Below are positions 23,213 through 32,806 of a DNA stretch of 64,000 nucleotides, piece by piece. Within the stretch, counting starts at the first letter, position 1. Each line of letters begins with the position of its first letter. The stretch spans positions 124,001 through 188,000 of the forward strand of contig JAIYAP010000003.1 in NCBI GenBank assembly GCA_027488935.1, written 5' to 3'. The position numbers were made by a program, and so were the translations under genes. This DNA is from Saprospiraceae bacterium (GTDB lineage Bacteria; Bacteroidota; Bacteroidia; Chitinophagales; Saprospiraceae). The notes under the pieces are model-generated. The model searched no databases and was not told the DNA's origin. It was given only the letters and a program-made list of their open reading frames with translations.

Positions 23213-23446
23213 ATGAATATAATTAAAATTGAAGAATTGGCCAGAATTGGCCGTGTTTCACAGTGGATCGTTAGGTTTGAAATTGACCTTACCTCTGAAA
23301 TTGGGATAATTGGGAACAATCTTAATGAGTTTAATAAAGACATAAAATCGTTAAATCTACCCGTTTGGGTATTTAATACGGTTAATCCAAGATTCGTTTA
23401 CTTAGGATTAAATTTTGGAATATTATCAATCACTGAATTTGATTGA
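23213..23446 (+). CDS. 77-aa hypothetical protein
   Basis: ATG 23213 after the leader accaaaatcATG, copied from the duplicated gene end. A small beta/alpha protein starting MNIIKIEELARIGRVS. Not recognised. It sits between two remnants of the same 3' end. Confidence 0.6.
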   Translation: MNIIKIEELARIGRVSQWIVRFEIDLTSEIGIIGNNLNEFNKDIKSLNLPVWVFNTVNPRFVYLGLNFGILSITEFD

Positions 23447-23517
23447 TTTTTGGCTAACGGATGTACTGCCGATTCAGAAATTCAACAATAAAACACGATA
23501 ATCAAAATCATTTCAGC

Positions 23518-23697
23518 ATGAGAAACATTACACGCATCATTGTAATCTACGCCTTCCTTGGAGGCTTAATCGAAGTGAAAAAGGCGCAAAATCAGCAGCC
23601 GGTTCAACCACATTTTCAAAAAAATGTAGGAAGCATTGAGGCTAAACCCTTAGTGCGGTCAGTCCATCCCGGAACCACTGAATTGAAACCGCGCTAA
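23518..23697 (+). CDS. 59-aa peptide with N-terminal hydrophobic segment
   Basis: ATG 23518. An earlier ATG at 23461 lies within a third remnant of the duplicated gene end. Short hydrophobic segment (IIVIYAFLGGLI), then a Gln/Pro/His-rich, basic tail. Last gene before a terminator. Confidence 0.5.
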   Translation: MRNITRIIVIYAFLGGLIEVKKAQNQQPVQPHFQKNVGSIEAKPLVRSVHPGTTELKPR

Positions 23698-23718
23698 AAT
23701 TGATTCCTTCCTGTCAAG

Positions 23719-23756
23719 GCCCGTTCAACCAATTGTTGAGCGGGCTTTGCTGTTTT
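23719..23756 (+). terminator. Intrinsic terminator of the middle operon
   Basis: GCCCGTTCAAC pairs with GTTGAGCGGGC around a CAATT-type loop and is followed by TTTGCTGTTTTT. It closes the operon that starts at 16621. Confidence 0.85.
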
Positions 23757-23800
23757 TAATACCCTTTTTTATCCCAAAAACACCTAAATTAACCGCATTA

Positions 23801-23832
23801 TTTGTGTGTTTCAAAAATAGGAACCATATTTG
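23801..23832 (+). promoter_or_regulatory. Promoter of the helicase operon
   Basis: TTTG 23801-23804, 20 bp, CATATTTG 23825-23832 followed by CAAC. Nearly identical to the promoter at 16471-16501. ATG 23837 follows almost at once, so the transcript is nearly leaderless. Confidence 0.7.
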
Positions 23833-23836
23833 CAAC

Positions 23837-24142
23837 ATGAATATGGACGATCCTACCATAATTTTCTGGAAAACGATGTACCAAACCGCGCTCAAGCACG
23901 GGTTGAAAGCATGCATGCCAGGTATTGATCCAACGATCAATAAGGTTTGCCAGTGCTATATATTTCATATCCCTTTGGATGCGGCCGAGTTTGCTGCCGA
24001 GGTTGTGAAAAACAAAAAACTACCCAAGTTTTTCATTTACTTAAGTATGGATCATTGCCTTACCGGGATTCGAACGGTGGTCAGCGACGAAGAAGAAATC
24101 GCTTACGATGCACAAGTAAATGCGTTTCATGCTCAAAACTAA
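23837..24142 (+). CDS. 101-aa hypothetical protein, first gene of helicase operon
   Basis: ATG 23837, only a few bases after the predicted -7 box. If transcription starts there the message has little or no leader. Soluble, acidic C-terminus. It overlaps the methylase by TAATG. Not recognised. Confidence 0.65.
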   Translation: MNMDDPTIIFWKTMYQTALKHGLKACMPGIDPTINKVCQCYIFHIPLDAAEFAAEVVKNKKLPKFFIYLSMDHCLTGIRTVVSDEEEIAYDAQVNAFHAQN

Positions 24143-25152
24143 TGGATACTAGCGCCTACATAAAGCAAATTTTATCCGCCTTCAAAAAAGGCGAGAAACT
24201 CAACATTACGCATTTGCGTAAGTTGGGAAAGGCGGCTGGTTTGACCGAAAATGACCGGTACCTGATGGAGTTGGCCGAACTGGCCTGGACGAAATACTAC
24301 CGGGATATTGTCCTTAATTCATACGATATTCAGCCGATAGAAACCTATCAAAAAATCGTTGAATTTTACAAAACCGTTCAACCCTCGTACACGGTCAAAG
24401 ATTCAACAAAGCGCATTTTTCAGCAATACTCAACCGCAGCGCCCATTGGCTACCTGATGGGTTGGTTTTGTGACCAAGGATTGCAGGAGCCGAAAGTATT
24501 TGAGCCAAGTGCCGGTAACGGTCTGCTTACGATATACTACCCACCAAAAAATGTGTCGGTCAACGAACTTGATAATATTCGCCGCACAAACTTGGAAGGG
24601 CAGGGGTATGCAGCCGTAACCAGTATGGATGCAAGTGTGCGCTTTCCGGCAAGCATGAAGCAGCAATACGATGTGATTATTACCAACCCGCCGTTTGGCA
24701 AGTTGGGTGAAACGGATCGCACATTTGGCTACCCGTTCAAAGAGATAGATCACATCATGGTTGCCGTTGCCCTGGAAACCATGCGCGACACTGGTCGTGC
24801 TGCCATTTTGATCGGCAACCATACCGAATACAATGAGGACGGCCGTATCAAAAGTTTTCGGGCATTTTTCGATTACTTACACCGGCATTTTAATGTGGCT
24901 ACCATGATCAACATAGATGCCGCCAAACTGTATTCAAAGCAGGGCACCTCTTTTGATCTTCGCTGCATCCTAATCAATGGGCGCAAAAAGCAGCCCATTG
25001 GCTACGCTCCTACAAAAGTACAAGCCCCCGAGTATGAATGGGTGGTGGATGATTTTGAAGGTCTGTATGAAAGAGTAGAAACGGCCAGGAATCGGGAATT
25101 TATAAGCATTGAGCAACAACTTCAACAGTACAAAAAACAACTTTCGATATGA
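24142..25152 (+). CDS. N6-adenine-specific DNA methyltransferase (gamma-type)
   Basis: 336 residues from ATG 24142; the longer frame upstream overlaps the previous gene and uses TTG. Motif I is VFEPSAGNG (119-127) and catalytic motif IV is NPPF at 182-185. The N-terminal 100 residues are helical. It is coupled by TAATG to the gene before and ATGA to the one after. Paired with the following strawberry-notch helicase it resembles a split form of phage P1 DarB, in which methylase and helicase are fused in one antirestriction protein (established knowledge; link inferred). Confidence 0.88.
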   Translation: MDTSAYIKQILSAFKKGEKLNITHLRKLGKAAGLTENDRYLMELAELAWTKYYRDIVLNSYDIQPIETYQKIVEFYKTVQPSYTVKDSTKRIFQQYSTAAPIGYLMGWFCDQGLQEPKVFEPSAGNGLLTIYYPPKNVSVNELDNIRRTNLEGQGYAAVTSMDASVRFPASMKQQYDVIITNPPFGKLGETDRTFGYPFKEIDHIMVAVALETMRDTGRAAILIGNHTEYNEDGRIKSFRAFFDYLHRHFNVATMINIDAAKLYSKQGTSFDLRCILINGRKKQPIGYAPTKVQAPEYEWVVDDFEGLYERVETARNREFISIEQQLQQYKKQLSI

Positions 25153-25586
25153 TTCTTTTCGCTTTCAAAAAAGTATTTGAAAACACTACCGATGCGCTTT
25201 TAGGCGCTGCTTACACCAATAAATTTCATTGGGAAGGCATTCAACAAGCAATTTCGGATCGAGTGTATTTTTTAATCGAAGATAAGATCAAGGAAGAACC
25301 TGGGTTTATGCTCGAGGATATGAATGATGCCGAAAATATACATTATTCAATACTAAATTCAGATGAATACTGTAATTTCCTCATTGAACTAAAAGGGAAA
25401 TTTGACCAGATACCGGAGGAAGAAATATCGAATTATGTTCGACAAAAGTATGAATACATGGAAAGTACAAAGTTCGATGGCCAGGCATTTAAATTCAACC
25501 TTGATGCGGAAGTGGACGAACAGGAACGTGAATCGTTGACATTTGACCAGTTTTGGCAAATGATTCAAGACCGAAACAACGCATAA
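25149..25586 (+). CDS. 145-aa acidic hypothetical protein
   Basis: Starts in the ATGA overlap with the methylase. Rich in Asp/Glu/Phe, helical, with no motif. The position between methylase and helicase suggests a partner of one or both. Not recognised. Confidence 0.65.
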   Translation: MILFAFKKVFENTTDALLGAAYTNKFHWEGIQQAISDRVYFLIEDKIKEEPGFMLEDMNDAENIHYSILNSDEYCNFLIELKGKFDQIPEEEISNYVRQKYEYMESTKFDGQAFKFNLDAEVDEQERESLTFDQFWQMIQDRNNA

Positions 25587-25602
25587 AACCACCCCAACCC
25601 AA

Positions 25603-28600
25603 ATGACCGACATAAAAAAACTACAAGCCCTGGACGTACAAGCCAGGGTACAGGCTACCCAACAAGAAGAAGAAGAAACCGAGTATGTGGGCGGTTTACT
25701 TCCTTATCGCCCCATGAGCGCTGGTACTTCATTGGAAGTAAGTACGCCATCGGGTATGGCCTACGAAATCCGACAAAGCCTGTTGCGCCTACGCGATGAG
25801 GTGTATGATATTGATTGGTACGTTACCAAAAAATTGAAGTACACCAACCCACAGGAGTTGTATAAATATTTCAGCGCCGAACAAATTGATGCACTCGCAT
25901 TGGGTATTTACAACAGCGAACGCGGGGAGGGTATCATAGTCGGCGACCAAACCGGCATCGGTAAAGGTCGTATCGCCGCAGGTATGTTGCGATATGCTGC
26001 CAAAAATGGAAAGCCGGGTATCTTTTTCACCGTAAGCAGCTCGCTTTTTAGCGACATATACCGTGACCTATTCGACATCGGCACCCGTGATTTGGTCCCG
26101 CTTGTTATCAACACAGGCGACAAAGAAGCCCTGATTACCATCCAACTTGATGCAGACACAAGCATGTACCTGCACGAAATGGACGAGTACCAAGGCGACC
26201 AGCGGTATCAACCAAAGACATACCAACAATTAAAAAGCCTTATTGAAGGACGCGAAAGCATGCCCAAAGGGTATGACATCGTGTTGGTGACATACAGCCA
26301 GGTCAGTTCCGATATGGTAGCAAAAGAGGCGCTTTTAGGGGCCAAGAATAGCAGTAAAAAAGTAAAAGAGAATGGATCGCAATGGAAGCCGGACTTTGTC
26401 AGTGCGGTGGCCAGTGGTGCAGTGATCATCATGGACGAGGCGCACAAAGCGGCTGGTTCCGATAGTATCATTGGCCAATACTTCAAAACCAGGGTATTGA
26501 ACAACTGCGATGGATGCCTGTATTTGTCGGCCACATTTGCAAAGCGGCCCGATAACATGCCGGTTTTTGCCATCAAAACTTCAATATCCCATACAAACCT
26601 GTCTTCAGAAGGATATAAGTTAGCCTTTGAAAAAGGCGGTGTCGCCTTACAGGAAATTGTTGCCGGAGAATTGGCCAAGAGTGGACAAATGGTGCGCCGT
26701 GAACGCTCCATTGACCCGGATGCCTTCGAATACGTCTTTTTAGACGAGGATGCTGAAAAGCATAAAGTGATCTATGATGCCGTTGCCCGATTAGTTCAGC
26801 GTATTTCACAGTTTGAGCGCGACTACATCACGCCGAAAATTGCGGAAATTAAAAAGGTCTATACGGACCCGGAAACAAAAGCCCTAAGCAAAGGATTGGG
26901 TGACCGGAGGAGTGAGTTCTTCTCCAGTGCGCACAACCTAGTACGCCAGGTGTTTTTTGCCATTAAGGCGAATGAAGTAGCACAGGCGGCTATCCGGTTG
27001 CTGAATGACAACAAAAAGGTGGTGATCGCTTTTGCGCGCACCATGGCCAGTCAAATCCAGCAATTAGGCTTAAGCAACGGCGACGTTGTTGAAAATGATT
27101 CATTCCAAATTATTTTCAAAAAAAATTGGGATAAAGCCCGTCAATACAGCATTGTTGAAAAGGGCGAAGAAAAAAGCGCTGCAAAGGAGGACGACCAAAA
27201 TCAAAGCGATGAGGATGGTGCTACCATTGATCCAAATTCAAAAGTTGTACAAAGTTGGCAGTTCGAATTGGAAGATTTTGAACCGGAGGCACAGGCCGAA
27301 TATTTGGCGATTGAGGAAGATATTACTTCTTTAAGCCAATTAGATATGTCGATCAGCCCAATTGACGTACTGATCAATACCATCCAAGCGGCAAAAAAGC
27401 CCGCGTATGTAGATGGGCATGAAAACGGCAACTATATTGTACATGAATGCACCGGGCGATCCATGCAATTACGGCGCGATGGGAAGGATCTGGTGTATAG
27501 AAATTACAAAGCAAATAAGGTCGGATTTTTTGCCGATTTTAACCGGGGTGATGCGGATGTTTTACTTATCAACCAAAGCAGCGCTACCGGAGTATCAGCC
27601 CACAGTTCAGCAAAATTCAAAGATAAACGTCAGCGCGTGATGATTATTCACGAGCCAGAATTGGACGTAAATATTGAGGTGCAAAAATGGGGACGTATCG
27701 ACCGCACGGGTCAGGTGAATCGTCCTAAATACTACTACTACTCCACCAGTATTGCGGGCGAAAAACGCCTGTTTATGGTACTGAAAGGGAAATTGCGTTC
27801 ACTTTTTGCCAACACTTCCGGCAACCAAAAAGCGAGTGATACACAGTTAGAAAGCCCTGATTTTTTCAATAGGTTTGGCGATAAAGCAACACGCGCATGG
27901 CTGGATGCCAATATTGATATTGCCTACAAAGTTCGATTGAGCAAAGAGCAAATGGAAGATGCAGCCGCTCGAAATTGGCGCGACAAAAATGCCGGAGCCG
28001 ACCTGGTGAACGGAATTGCTGAAAAATTCGCCAGGTACATTGCTTTTTTAGAAACAGACGAGCAAGACCGCGCTTATTCAGAAATTTTGTCGGAATACGA
28101 CGGATTGATAAACGAGGCAAAATCATCGGGCACTTACGACCTGGAGGCCGAATATATCGACCTAAAAGCGGAAGTACTCGAAAGAAGCATTTTTGTGTTG
28201 GGTACCGGAAAGAAGTCCCCATTTGGCAGGCATGCCGTCAATAATAAGGTATCGGCACGGGTAACCAAGCGCCCTATGTCATTTATAAAGGTCCAAGAGG
28301 CAATCATTCTTGGGTTAAAAGGCGGTAATGTATCATCCATTGCTCCATTTGTAAATGAATTTGTGAACGAGTATAAGCAAGGCCGTGCTGCTTTGCTTGA
28401 TTCAAAATTGGCGGATCTTTCTGAAAAAATGGCCGAATTACAAGAGAAGAACGCCTCCAGACAGGCTGAATATGAAAAGAAATTAGCGAAATATGAGGCT
28501 GTGAAAGCAAAAGGAGAAGAAGGTGAAAAAGAATTAAAAGCACTAGAGGTAAGTGAAGCATCAGTCAAAAATACACTTACTAAAATAAGCGATTTAGAGG

Positions 28601-29952
28601 ATAATATAGACGCTGCGAGGGCGAAAATTATATCCGAAACTAACAATGGTGTTTCAGTGCTAAATTTCTTTTACCCAGGCCGACCAGTAGTGTATGACGA
28701 CCAACAAGGCGTTACACACAACATGGTAGTAACAAGTGTGGAGTACGTGAAAAAGCCGGGTGAAAGTACTCGGTATAATGCAGCAAACATAGTGGTTAAA
28801 TGTGCAGTGTACGGACCGGACCGGACACGAACTATGAAATTAAATGATGATCGTATAAGCCGGTGTATGGCAGTAACCCAGGCAACGCCAACGGACTATC
28901 TTGAGAACATTCTATACAATTGGAATAAATCGGATGAAAGCGGTGGGCGTAGGGAAGAACGTAACATCATTAATAACAATATCCTTTTAGCAATTGGGAA
29001 AGCGGCAGAAGGGAAATTGGTTCGCTACACGAGCGATAAAGGCGCGTTGCTGAACGGTATTTTGTTGCCCCCAAGTGATAAAACGGCAACGGGCGTTCCT
29101 AAAAAAATAAAAACGTTATTGCCTCTAAATAAAGGCATTGACAAGGTAACAAGTTTAGGTAAAAATGAACTGTTTTTCCCAAGTAGTGATTTTCATACGG
29201 TCAAAGAACCCCATTTTAATGGTGCAGGATCGGCAGGTGTTTATTTTAACCTTCCAAGCACCTCAAAGTATAAAACAGTGTGGGGGAATGAAGTATTAAT
29301 TGATTTAATCCTTCAATCGGAATCTGACAAAAATGCAGGATTACCCAAGGCATTTCAGAAATACACGGGTAATTTGTTTACCTGTGCCATTTTGATGAAA
29401 AATGTACCCGAATTTGTGGAAGAACTATACCGGGTAACCGGATGGGAGTTTGAAAGCGGTTCAATTGCATACGTTGAAACAGACGATGCGCCATTACCCG
29501 AAGTAACCGACGACCGTGTAGTTACAATTAGCCGGTATATCCTTTCAGATACCACCAAGGAAATACCTACCATCCAAGGGTATTTAGGTCAATATGATGA
29601 AAACGGCAAAACAATCGTAGAATTTATTGATCTGTTGTCTACCAAAGAAAAGATTGAGTATGGCTTGCAGCCTTACTTCAAAAACATGCACGAAAGTGTA
29701 TCAAACTGGTATCGAGTTGCAAAAAGCAACGGTGTCCCTATGCCTACCATCCCGGATCAATACGATTATGATGCAATGATCCAAACGTTGTCCGAATTTT
29801 TGGCCGCGAACAGGAACGAGGCTGGCAACCGCGAGTTTGAGTTTGGCCCATTTTCATTCAGAGTGTTGGCCACTGGCTTACTCGAAGTGCTGAAAGGCCG
29901 TAAAACAAGCAACGAAACCCTAAAGCATTTTAAATCCCAACTAACCGTATGA
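25603..29952 (+). CDS. Strawberry-notch-type superfamily 2 helicase, 1449 aa
   Basis: Motif I GDQTGIGKGR (residues 114-123), DEAH box at 278-281, SAT motif (YLSATFAKRP) near 310 and motif VI QKWGRIDRTGQ at 694-704 identify an Sbno-family SF2 ATPase with its special helicase-C part. Residues about 935-1015 form a charged coiled coil. The C-terminal 430 residues are unassigned. In phages and plasmids such proteins are linked to methylases and delivered with DNA (P1 DarB is the type example) or serve replication. It is the largest gene of the operon and overlaps the AAA ATPase start by ATGA. Confidence 0.9.
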   Translation: MTDIKKLQALDVQARVQATQQEEEETEYVGGLLPYRPMSAGTSLEVSTPSGMAYEIRQSLLRLRDEVYDIDWYVTKKLKYTNPQELYKYFSAEQIDALALGIYNSERGEGIIVGDQTGIGKGRIAAGMLRYAAKNGKPGIFFTVSSSLFSDIYRDLFDIGTRDLVPLVINTGDKEALITIQLDADTSMYLHEMDEYQGDQRYQPKTYQQLKSLIEGRESMPKGYDIVLVTYSQVSSDMVAKEALLGAKNSSKKVKENGSQWKPDFVSAVASGAVIIMDEAHKAAGSDSIIGQYFKTRVLNNCDGCLYLSATFAKRPDNMPVFAIKTSISHTNLSSEGYKLAFEKGGVALQEIVAGELAKSGQMVRRERSIDPDAFEYVFLDEDAEKHKVIYDAVARLVQRISQFERDYITPKIAEIKKVYTDPETKALSKGLGDRRSEFFSSAHNLVRQVFFAIKANEVAQAAIRLLNDNKKVVIAFARTMASQIQQLGLSNGDVVENDSFQIIFKKNWDKARQYSIVEKGEEKSAAKEDDQNQSDEDGATIDPNSKVVQSWQFELEDFEPEAQAEYLAIEEDITSLSQLDMSISPIDVLINTIQAAKKPAYVDGHENGNYIVHECTGRSMQLRRDGKDLVYRNYKANKVGFFADFNRGDADVLLINQSSATGVSAHSSAKFKDKRQRVMIIHEPELDVNIEVQKWGRIDRTGQVNRPKYYYYSTSIAGEKRLFMVLKGKLRSLFANTSGNQKASDTQLESPDFFNRFGDKATRAWLDANIDIAYKVRLSKEQMEDAAARNWRDKNAGADLVNGIAEKFARYIAFLETDEQDRAYSEILSEYDGLINEAKSSGTYDLEAEYIDLKAEVLERSIFVLGTGKKSPFGRHAVNNKVSARVTKRPMSFIKVQEAIILGLKGGNVSSIAPFVNEFVNEYKQGRAALLDSKLADLSEKMAELQEKNASRQAEYEKKLAKYEAVKAKGEEGEKELKALEVSEASVKNTLTKISDLEDNIDAARAKIISETNNGVSVLNFFYPGRPVVYDDQQGVTHNMVVTSVEYVKKPGESTRYNAANIVVKCAVYGPDRTRTMKLNDDRISRCMAVTQATPTDYLENILYNWNKSDESGGRREERNIINNNILLAIGKAAEGKLVRYTSDKGALLNGILLPPSDKTATGVPKKIKTLLPLNKGIDKVTSLGKNELFFPSSDFHTVKEPHFNGAGSAGVYFNLPSTSKYKTVWGNEVLIDLILQSESDKNAGLPKAFQKYTGNLFTCAILMKNVPEFVEELYRVTGWEFESGSIAYVETDDAPLPEVTDDRVVTISRYILSDTTKEIPTIQGYLGQYDENGKTIVEFIDLLSTKEKIEYGLQPYFKNMHESVSNWYRVAKSNGVPMPTIPDQYDYDAMIQTLSEFLAANRNEAGNREFEFGPFSFRVLATGLLEVLKGRKTSNETLKHFKSQLTV

Positions 29953-30884
29953 CACTTGAACAAAAAATAAAGTCCATTATTGGAGAAGGAACAGGGATTA
30001 AACTTACCCGTCCTCCAAAGTCTGATTCAGTATTGGCCGATGATCCAATTTTTTGGAAAGTAATCGACGACATACAAATAGGTAACAACGTGTTTCTGGT
30101 AGGCGAGGCCGGTACTGGTAAAACCGTAATGGCTGAATCAGTTGCGCGTGCCCTGGTGCGTGAATTTGTAACCATCAACTGTTCACAATGGACCAGCCCT
30201 GGCGAAATCATTGGCGGAGAAACAATCACCGGATACCGGGAAGGCAAATTGTTCACATGTTGGCGCAAAGGGAAGTTGCTGGTGCTCGACGAAATGCCGA
30301 AACTGGATCCAAATACTGCGGGCTTGTTCAACGATGCCTTGGCAAAAACAGCGGCGCCGAAAGGCATGGGGATTCTCACTGATCCCAATGGCGAAACCTA
30401 CGACAAAAACCCAAAATTCGGGTGTATTGCAACGGGTAACACCACGGGCAAAACCGTAAGCGCCAAATACGGCGGTAATAACCAGCAAGATGCTTCTCTT
30501 TTGGACCGTTTTTCGGGTTCCTACTACTTCATTGGGTATGATGAGAAAAAAGAGGCAAAACTGACGTTCAGAGCAGTATTCAATATTTGCAGGTCAATCA
30601 GGAACGTAATAATTGCACAGCAGGGCGACGACATTATGACCTTGCGCACCATGCTCAACCTAAATCGCGCATACGACCTGGAAATGCGCCGTGAACTTGG
30701 AGAGGAGCCTGAAAATGAATTTGGCAAAACCCTCAAAGACGCAATCGAAAGTTACCTGGCTACTTGTGATCCCGATATTCAGGTAGCGATTCGTGAAAGT
30801 GAAGATATTGACCTGGAAAAATTCTACAATTCATACCGAAATACCAAGCAATACTTGGAAGATCGGAAGCGCTTTGAAGGATAA
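29949..30884 (+). CDS. MoxR/CobS-like AAA+ ATPase
   Basis: 311 residues. Walker A GEAGTGKT (52-59), Walker B LLVLDEMP with Asp114-Glu115, sensor 1 CIATGNTTG and arginine finger LLDRFSG are all present. The family works with a VWA-domain partner encoded next door to remodel a protein or insert a metal. Phages carry CobS/CobT-like pairs of unknown target. The next gene overlaps by TAATG and is the natural partner. Confidence 0.9.
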   Translation: MTLEQKIKSIIGEGTGIKLTRPPKSDSVLADDPIFWKVIDDIQIGNNVFLVGEAGTGKTVMAESVARALVREFVTINCSQWTSPGEIIGGETITGYREGKLFTCWRKGKLLVLDEMPKLDPNTAGLFNDALAKTAAPKGMGILTDPNGETYDKNPKFGCIATGNTTGKTVSAKYGGNNQQDASLLDRFSGSYYFIGYDEKKEAKLTFRAVFNICRSIRNVIIAQQGDDIMTLRTMLNLNRAYDLEMRRELGEEPENEFGKTLKDAIESYLATCDPDIQVAIRESEDIDLEKFYNSYRNTKQYLEDRKRFEG

Positions 30885-32035
30885 TGGCGAGGCTTATAGG
30901 TCAAAAGGCACTTGATATTACTACCGCGAAATCAAAAGCAGGTGGTGGCAATACAAAAGCCAAGGGTGGTACATCATCTAAGGCTTCGAAGCCTGTTGCT
31001 CCAGTTCAGCAGCAAAATGCTTTTTCACAAAGTGAACAAGTTAAACAACCTGAACCACCCCAAAAGGTGGTTTTATATAAAAAGATAAATGGCGTTTATT
31101 ACTTTGAATTTCAAAGTATTAAAGCAATAGAAAACTGGACTGAGCGTAAACTAAAATCATTAAGCGCTGAAGGGGAAAAAGTAATAGGTCTACTTAGGCA
31201 AACCGTTGAAAGTAATTACAATTCAAGCGAATTTTATTATGCCAATAGTCCAGAAGAAGTTTACAACGCACAAAAGTTTTGTGCTTGGAATTTAGTTCAA
31301 AAATATCGAATTAGGCTACGTTCAGAGTTGAAAAAACTTGTAAACATCAAGCAAAAAAATGATGTAGAAACAAAACGGCTTGAATATAATGATCGTGAAT
31401 TAGGAGCCTTTTCATTTGATCGGGCTGCTATGCGATTGCGAACCCAATACCCGCCAAAATCGGTTCGACAACTTCGTATTGCATTGAATGGAAGCGATGG
31501 AAGCAAGATTGTGAGTGACAATAAACGATCATTTGCGTATTTCAAAAATATTCTAAAGCCAAAACCAAGTATTCGTATTTTTTTGGAACAATCAGGATAT
31601 GGGGATGGCGTTGTGTACCAAGGACTAGCACCTTATTTTCTTGCAGAAATGTTAATGCAAAAAGGATACAAAGTTGAAATAAATGGAATTAGGGCAATCG
31701 AGAATGATGGAGTGTCTGTTTTCACAAAAACATTGTTGAAGAAATTCAATGGGGAATTAAATGCAAATACAATATTGTTTGCATCATCTGACCCAAGGTA
31801 TATAAAATGGAAGATGTGGAACTACACAGTATGTCAATTAGATGATTTAAATCTTACACCTGGACGTTGGGGAATCCATAGCACATATTTTTCGAGATAT
31901 TTTATAGAAAAAAATCTTATAAATCCGCGCGAAATTCCACTTTTAATGCAAAATGCAGATTCGGAAGAATCTATGTTTTCGGTCATTGAAGAAGCCTACG
32001 ATTTCATCATAATGTCACAAAACAACCAACGATGA
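30884..32035 (+). CDS. Putative CobT/VWA-like partner of the AAA ATPase
   Basis: 383 residues. A low-complexity Lys/Ala/Gln N-terminus (1-65) leads to a helical middle and a Rossmann-like C-terminal part beginning SIRIFLEQSGYGDG near residue 227. That strand sits where a VWA MIDAS (DxSxS) would be, but the motif is not intact (ExSG). Assignment as the VWA partner rests on gene order and this weak pattern. It could lack metal binding. It overlaps both neighbours. Confidence 0.6.
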   Translation: MARLIGQKALDITTAKSKAGGGNTKAKGGTSSKASKPVAPVQQQNAFSQSEQVKQPEPPQKVVLYKKINGVYYFEFQSIKAIENWTERKLKSLSAEGEKVIGLLRQTVESNYNSSEFYYANSPEEVYNAQKFCAWNLVQKYRIRLRSELKKLVNIKQKNDVETKRLEYNDRELGAFSFDRAAMRLRTQYPPKSVRQLRIALNGSDGSKIVSDNKRSFAYFKNILKPKPSIRIFLEQSGYGDGVVYQGLAPYFLAEMLMQKGYKVEINGIRAIENDGVSVFTKTLLKKFNGELNANTILFASSDPRYIKWKMWNYTVCQLDDLNLTPGRWGIHSTYFSRYFIEKNLINPREIPLLMQNADSEESMFSVIEEAYDFIIMSQNNQR

Positions 32036-32370
32036 AAAACCAAAGTTTCATGGACAAGATAATCGCGGATTTGACCACAGACTGTAAGGAATGTGACCAC
32101 TATTGCGAGGAGTTCATTTTGTTCAAAAATAACATTGTACAAAACCAGTGGTTTGCGCGATACCGGCGCACTGACGTATCCGGGGGCACTGGCCGCGAAG
32201 AGTTTCGATGGATATGCTACGACCTAAAAGGAAACCGGATTGAATGTGATCCGGTTTTTACTGATACACAAATACGTTGGCATTTTTACAATGCCATGGT
32301 GCTCGTAAAGCACTTGCCAAACTGCAAAAACAACTACCAGGCAATCACCCAAAAATCACACAATGTATAA
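32032..32370 (+). CDS. 112-aa Cys/His-containing hypothetical protein
   Basis: ATGA overlap with the preceding gene. The N-terminus holds CKECDHYCEEF, a possible zinc site, and a second Cys lies in KHLPNCKNN. Soluble. Coupled to the AAA/VWA pair and possibly part of the same complex. Not recognised. Confidence 0.62.
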   Translation: MKNQSFMDKIIADLTTDCKECDHYCEEFILFKNNIVQNQWFARYRRTDVSGGTGREEFRWICYDLKGNRIECDPVFTDTQIRWHFYNAMVLVKHLPNCKNNYQAITQKSHNV

Positions 32371-32764
32371 ACTATCAACATTAACCCCACTTGAATTGGT
32401 CCAGTTGGGTAAAATGCCCATTCCAAACCAACAAAAGATAATTGAAAAAACAGGCGAGCCGTTGTTGCCCCTAGAAGTATTCAATTACCTCAAAGACCTT
32501 ACTGGAGGATTCCAAAAGTCAAATGATTTGGCCCTAGAGGTCGATACTTTGCTCTACGAACTGGCAGAACGCCAGGGCGTATTGAAAGGCGCTTCAAAAA
32601 CTACACCTGCACCCAAGCCAGCGCCCAAGCCGGTAAATCCCAAGGAAGAACTCACAGGAGCCATTGAAACACTGGAGGTATCCCTTGAATTTGTTTCAGG
32701 ACCCGATAAGGATGCCATTCAAAACGCGATATCTGCTTTGCGCATCGCCCTTGAATTTTCGTAA
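32363..32764 (+). CDS. 133-aa hypothetical protein with Pro/Lys linker
   Basis: Overlaps the previous gene by 8 bp. Two small helical parts are joined by a KTTPAPKPAPKPVNPK linker. No catalytic motif. The C-terminal helices (ETLEVSLEFVS...SALRIALEF) look like a dimer interface. Not recognised. Confidence 0.62.
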   Translation: MYKLSTLTPLELVQLGKMPIPNQQKIIEKTGEPLLPLEVFNYLKDLTGGFQKSNDLALEVDTLLYELAERQGVLKGASKTTPAPKPAPKPVNPKEELTGAIETLEVSLEFVSGPDKDAIQNAISALRIALEFS

Positions 32765-32806
32765 ATTTAGAAAAATTTACATAAACCACATAAACCACAT
32801 AAAAAC

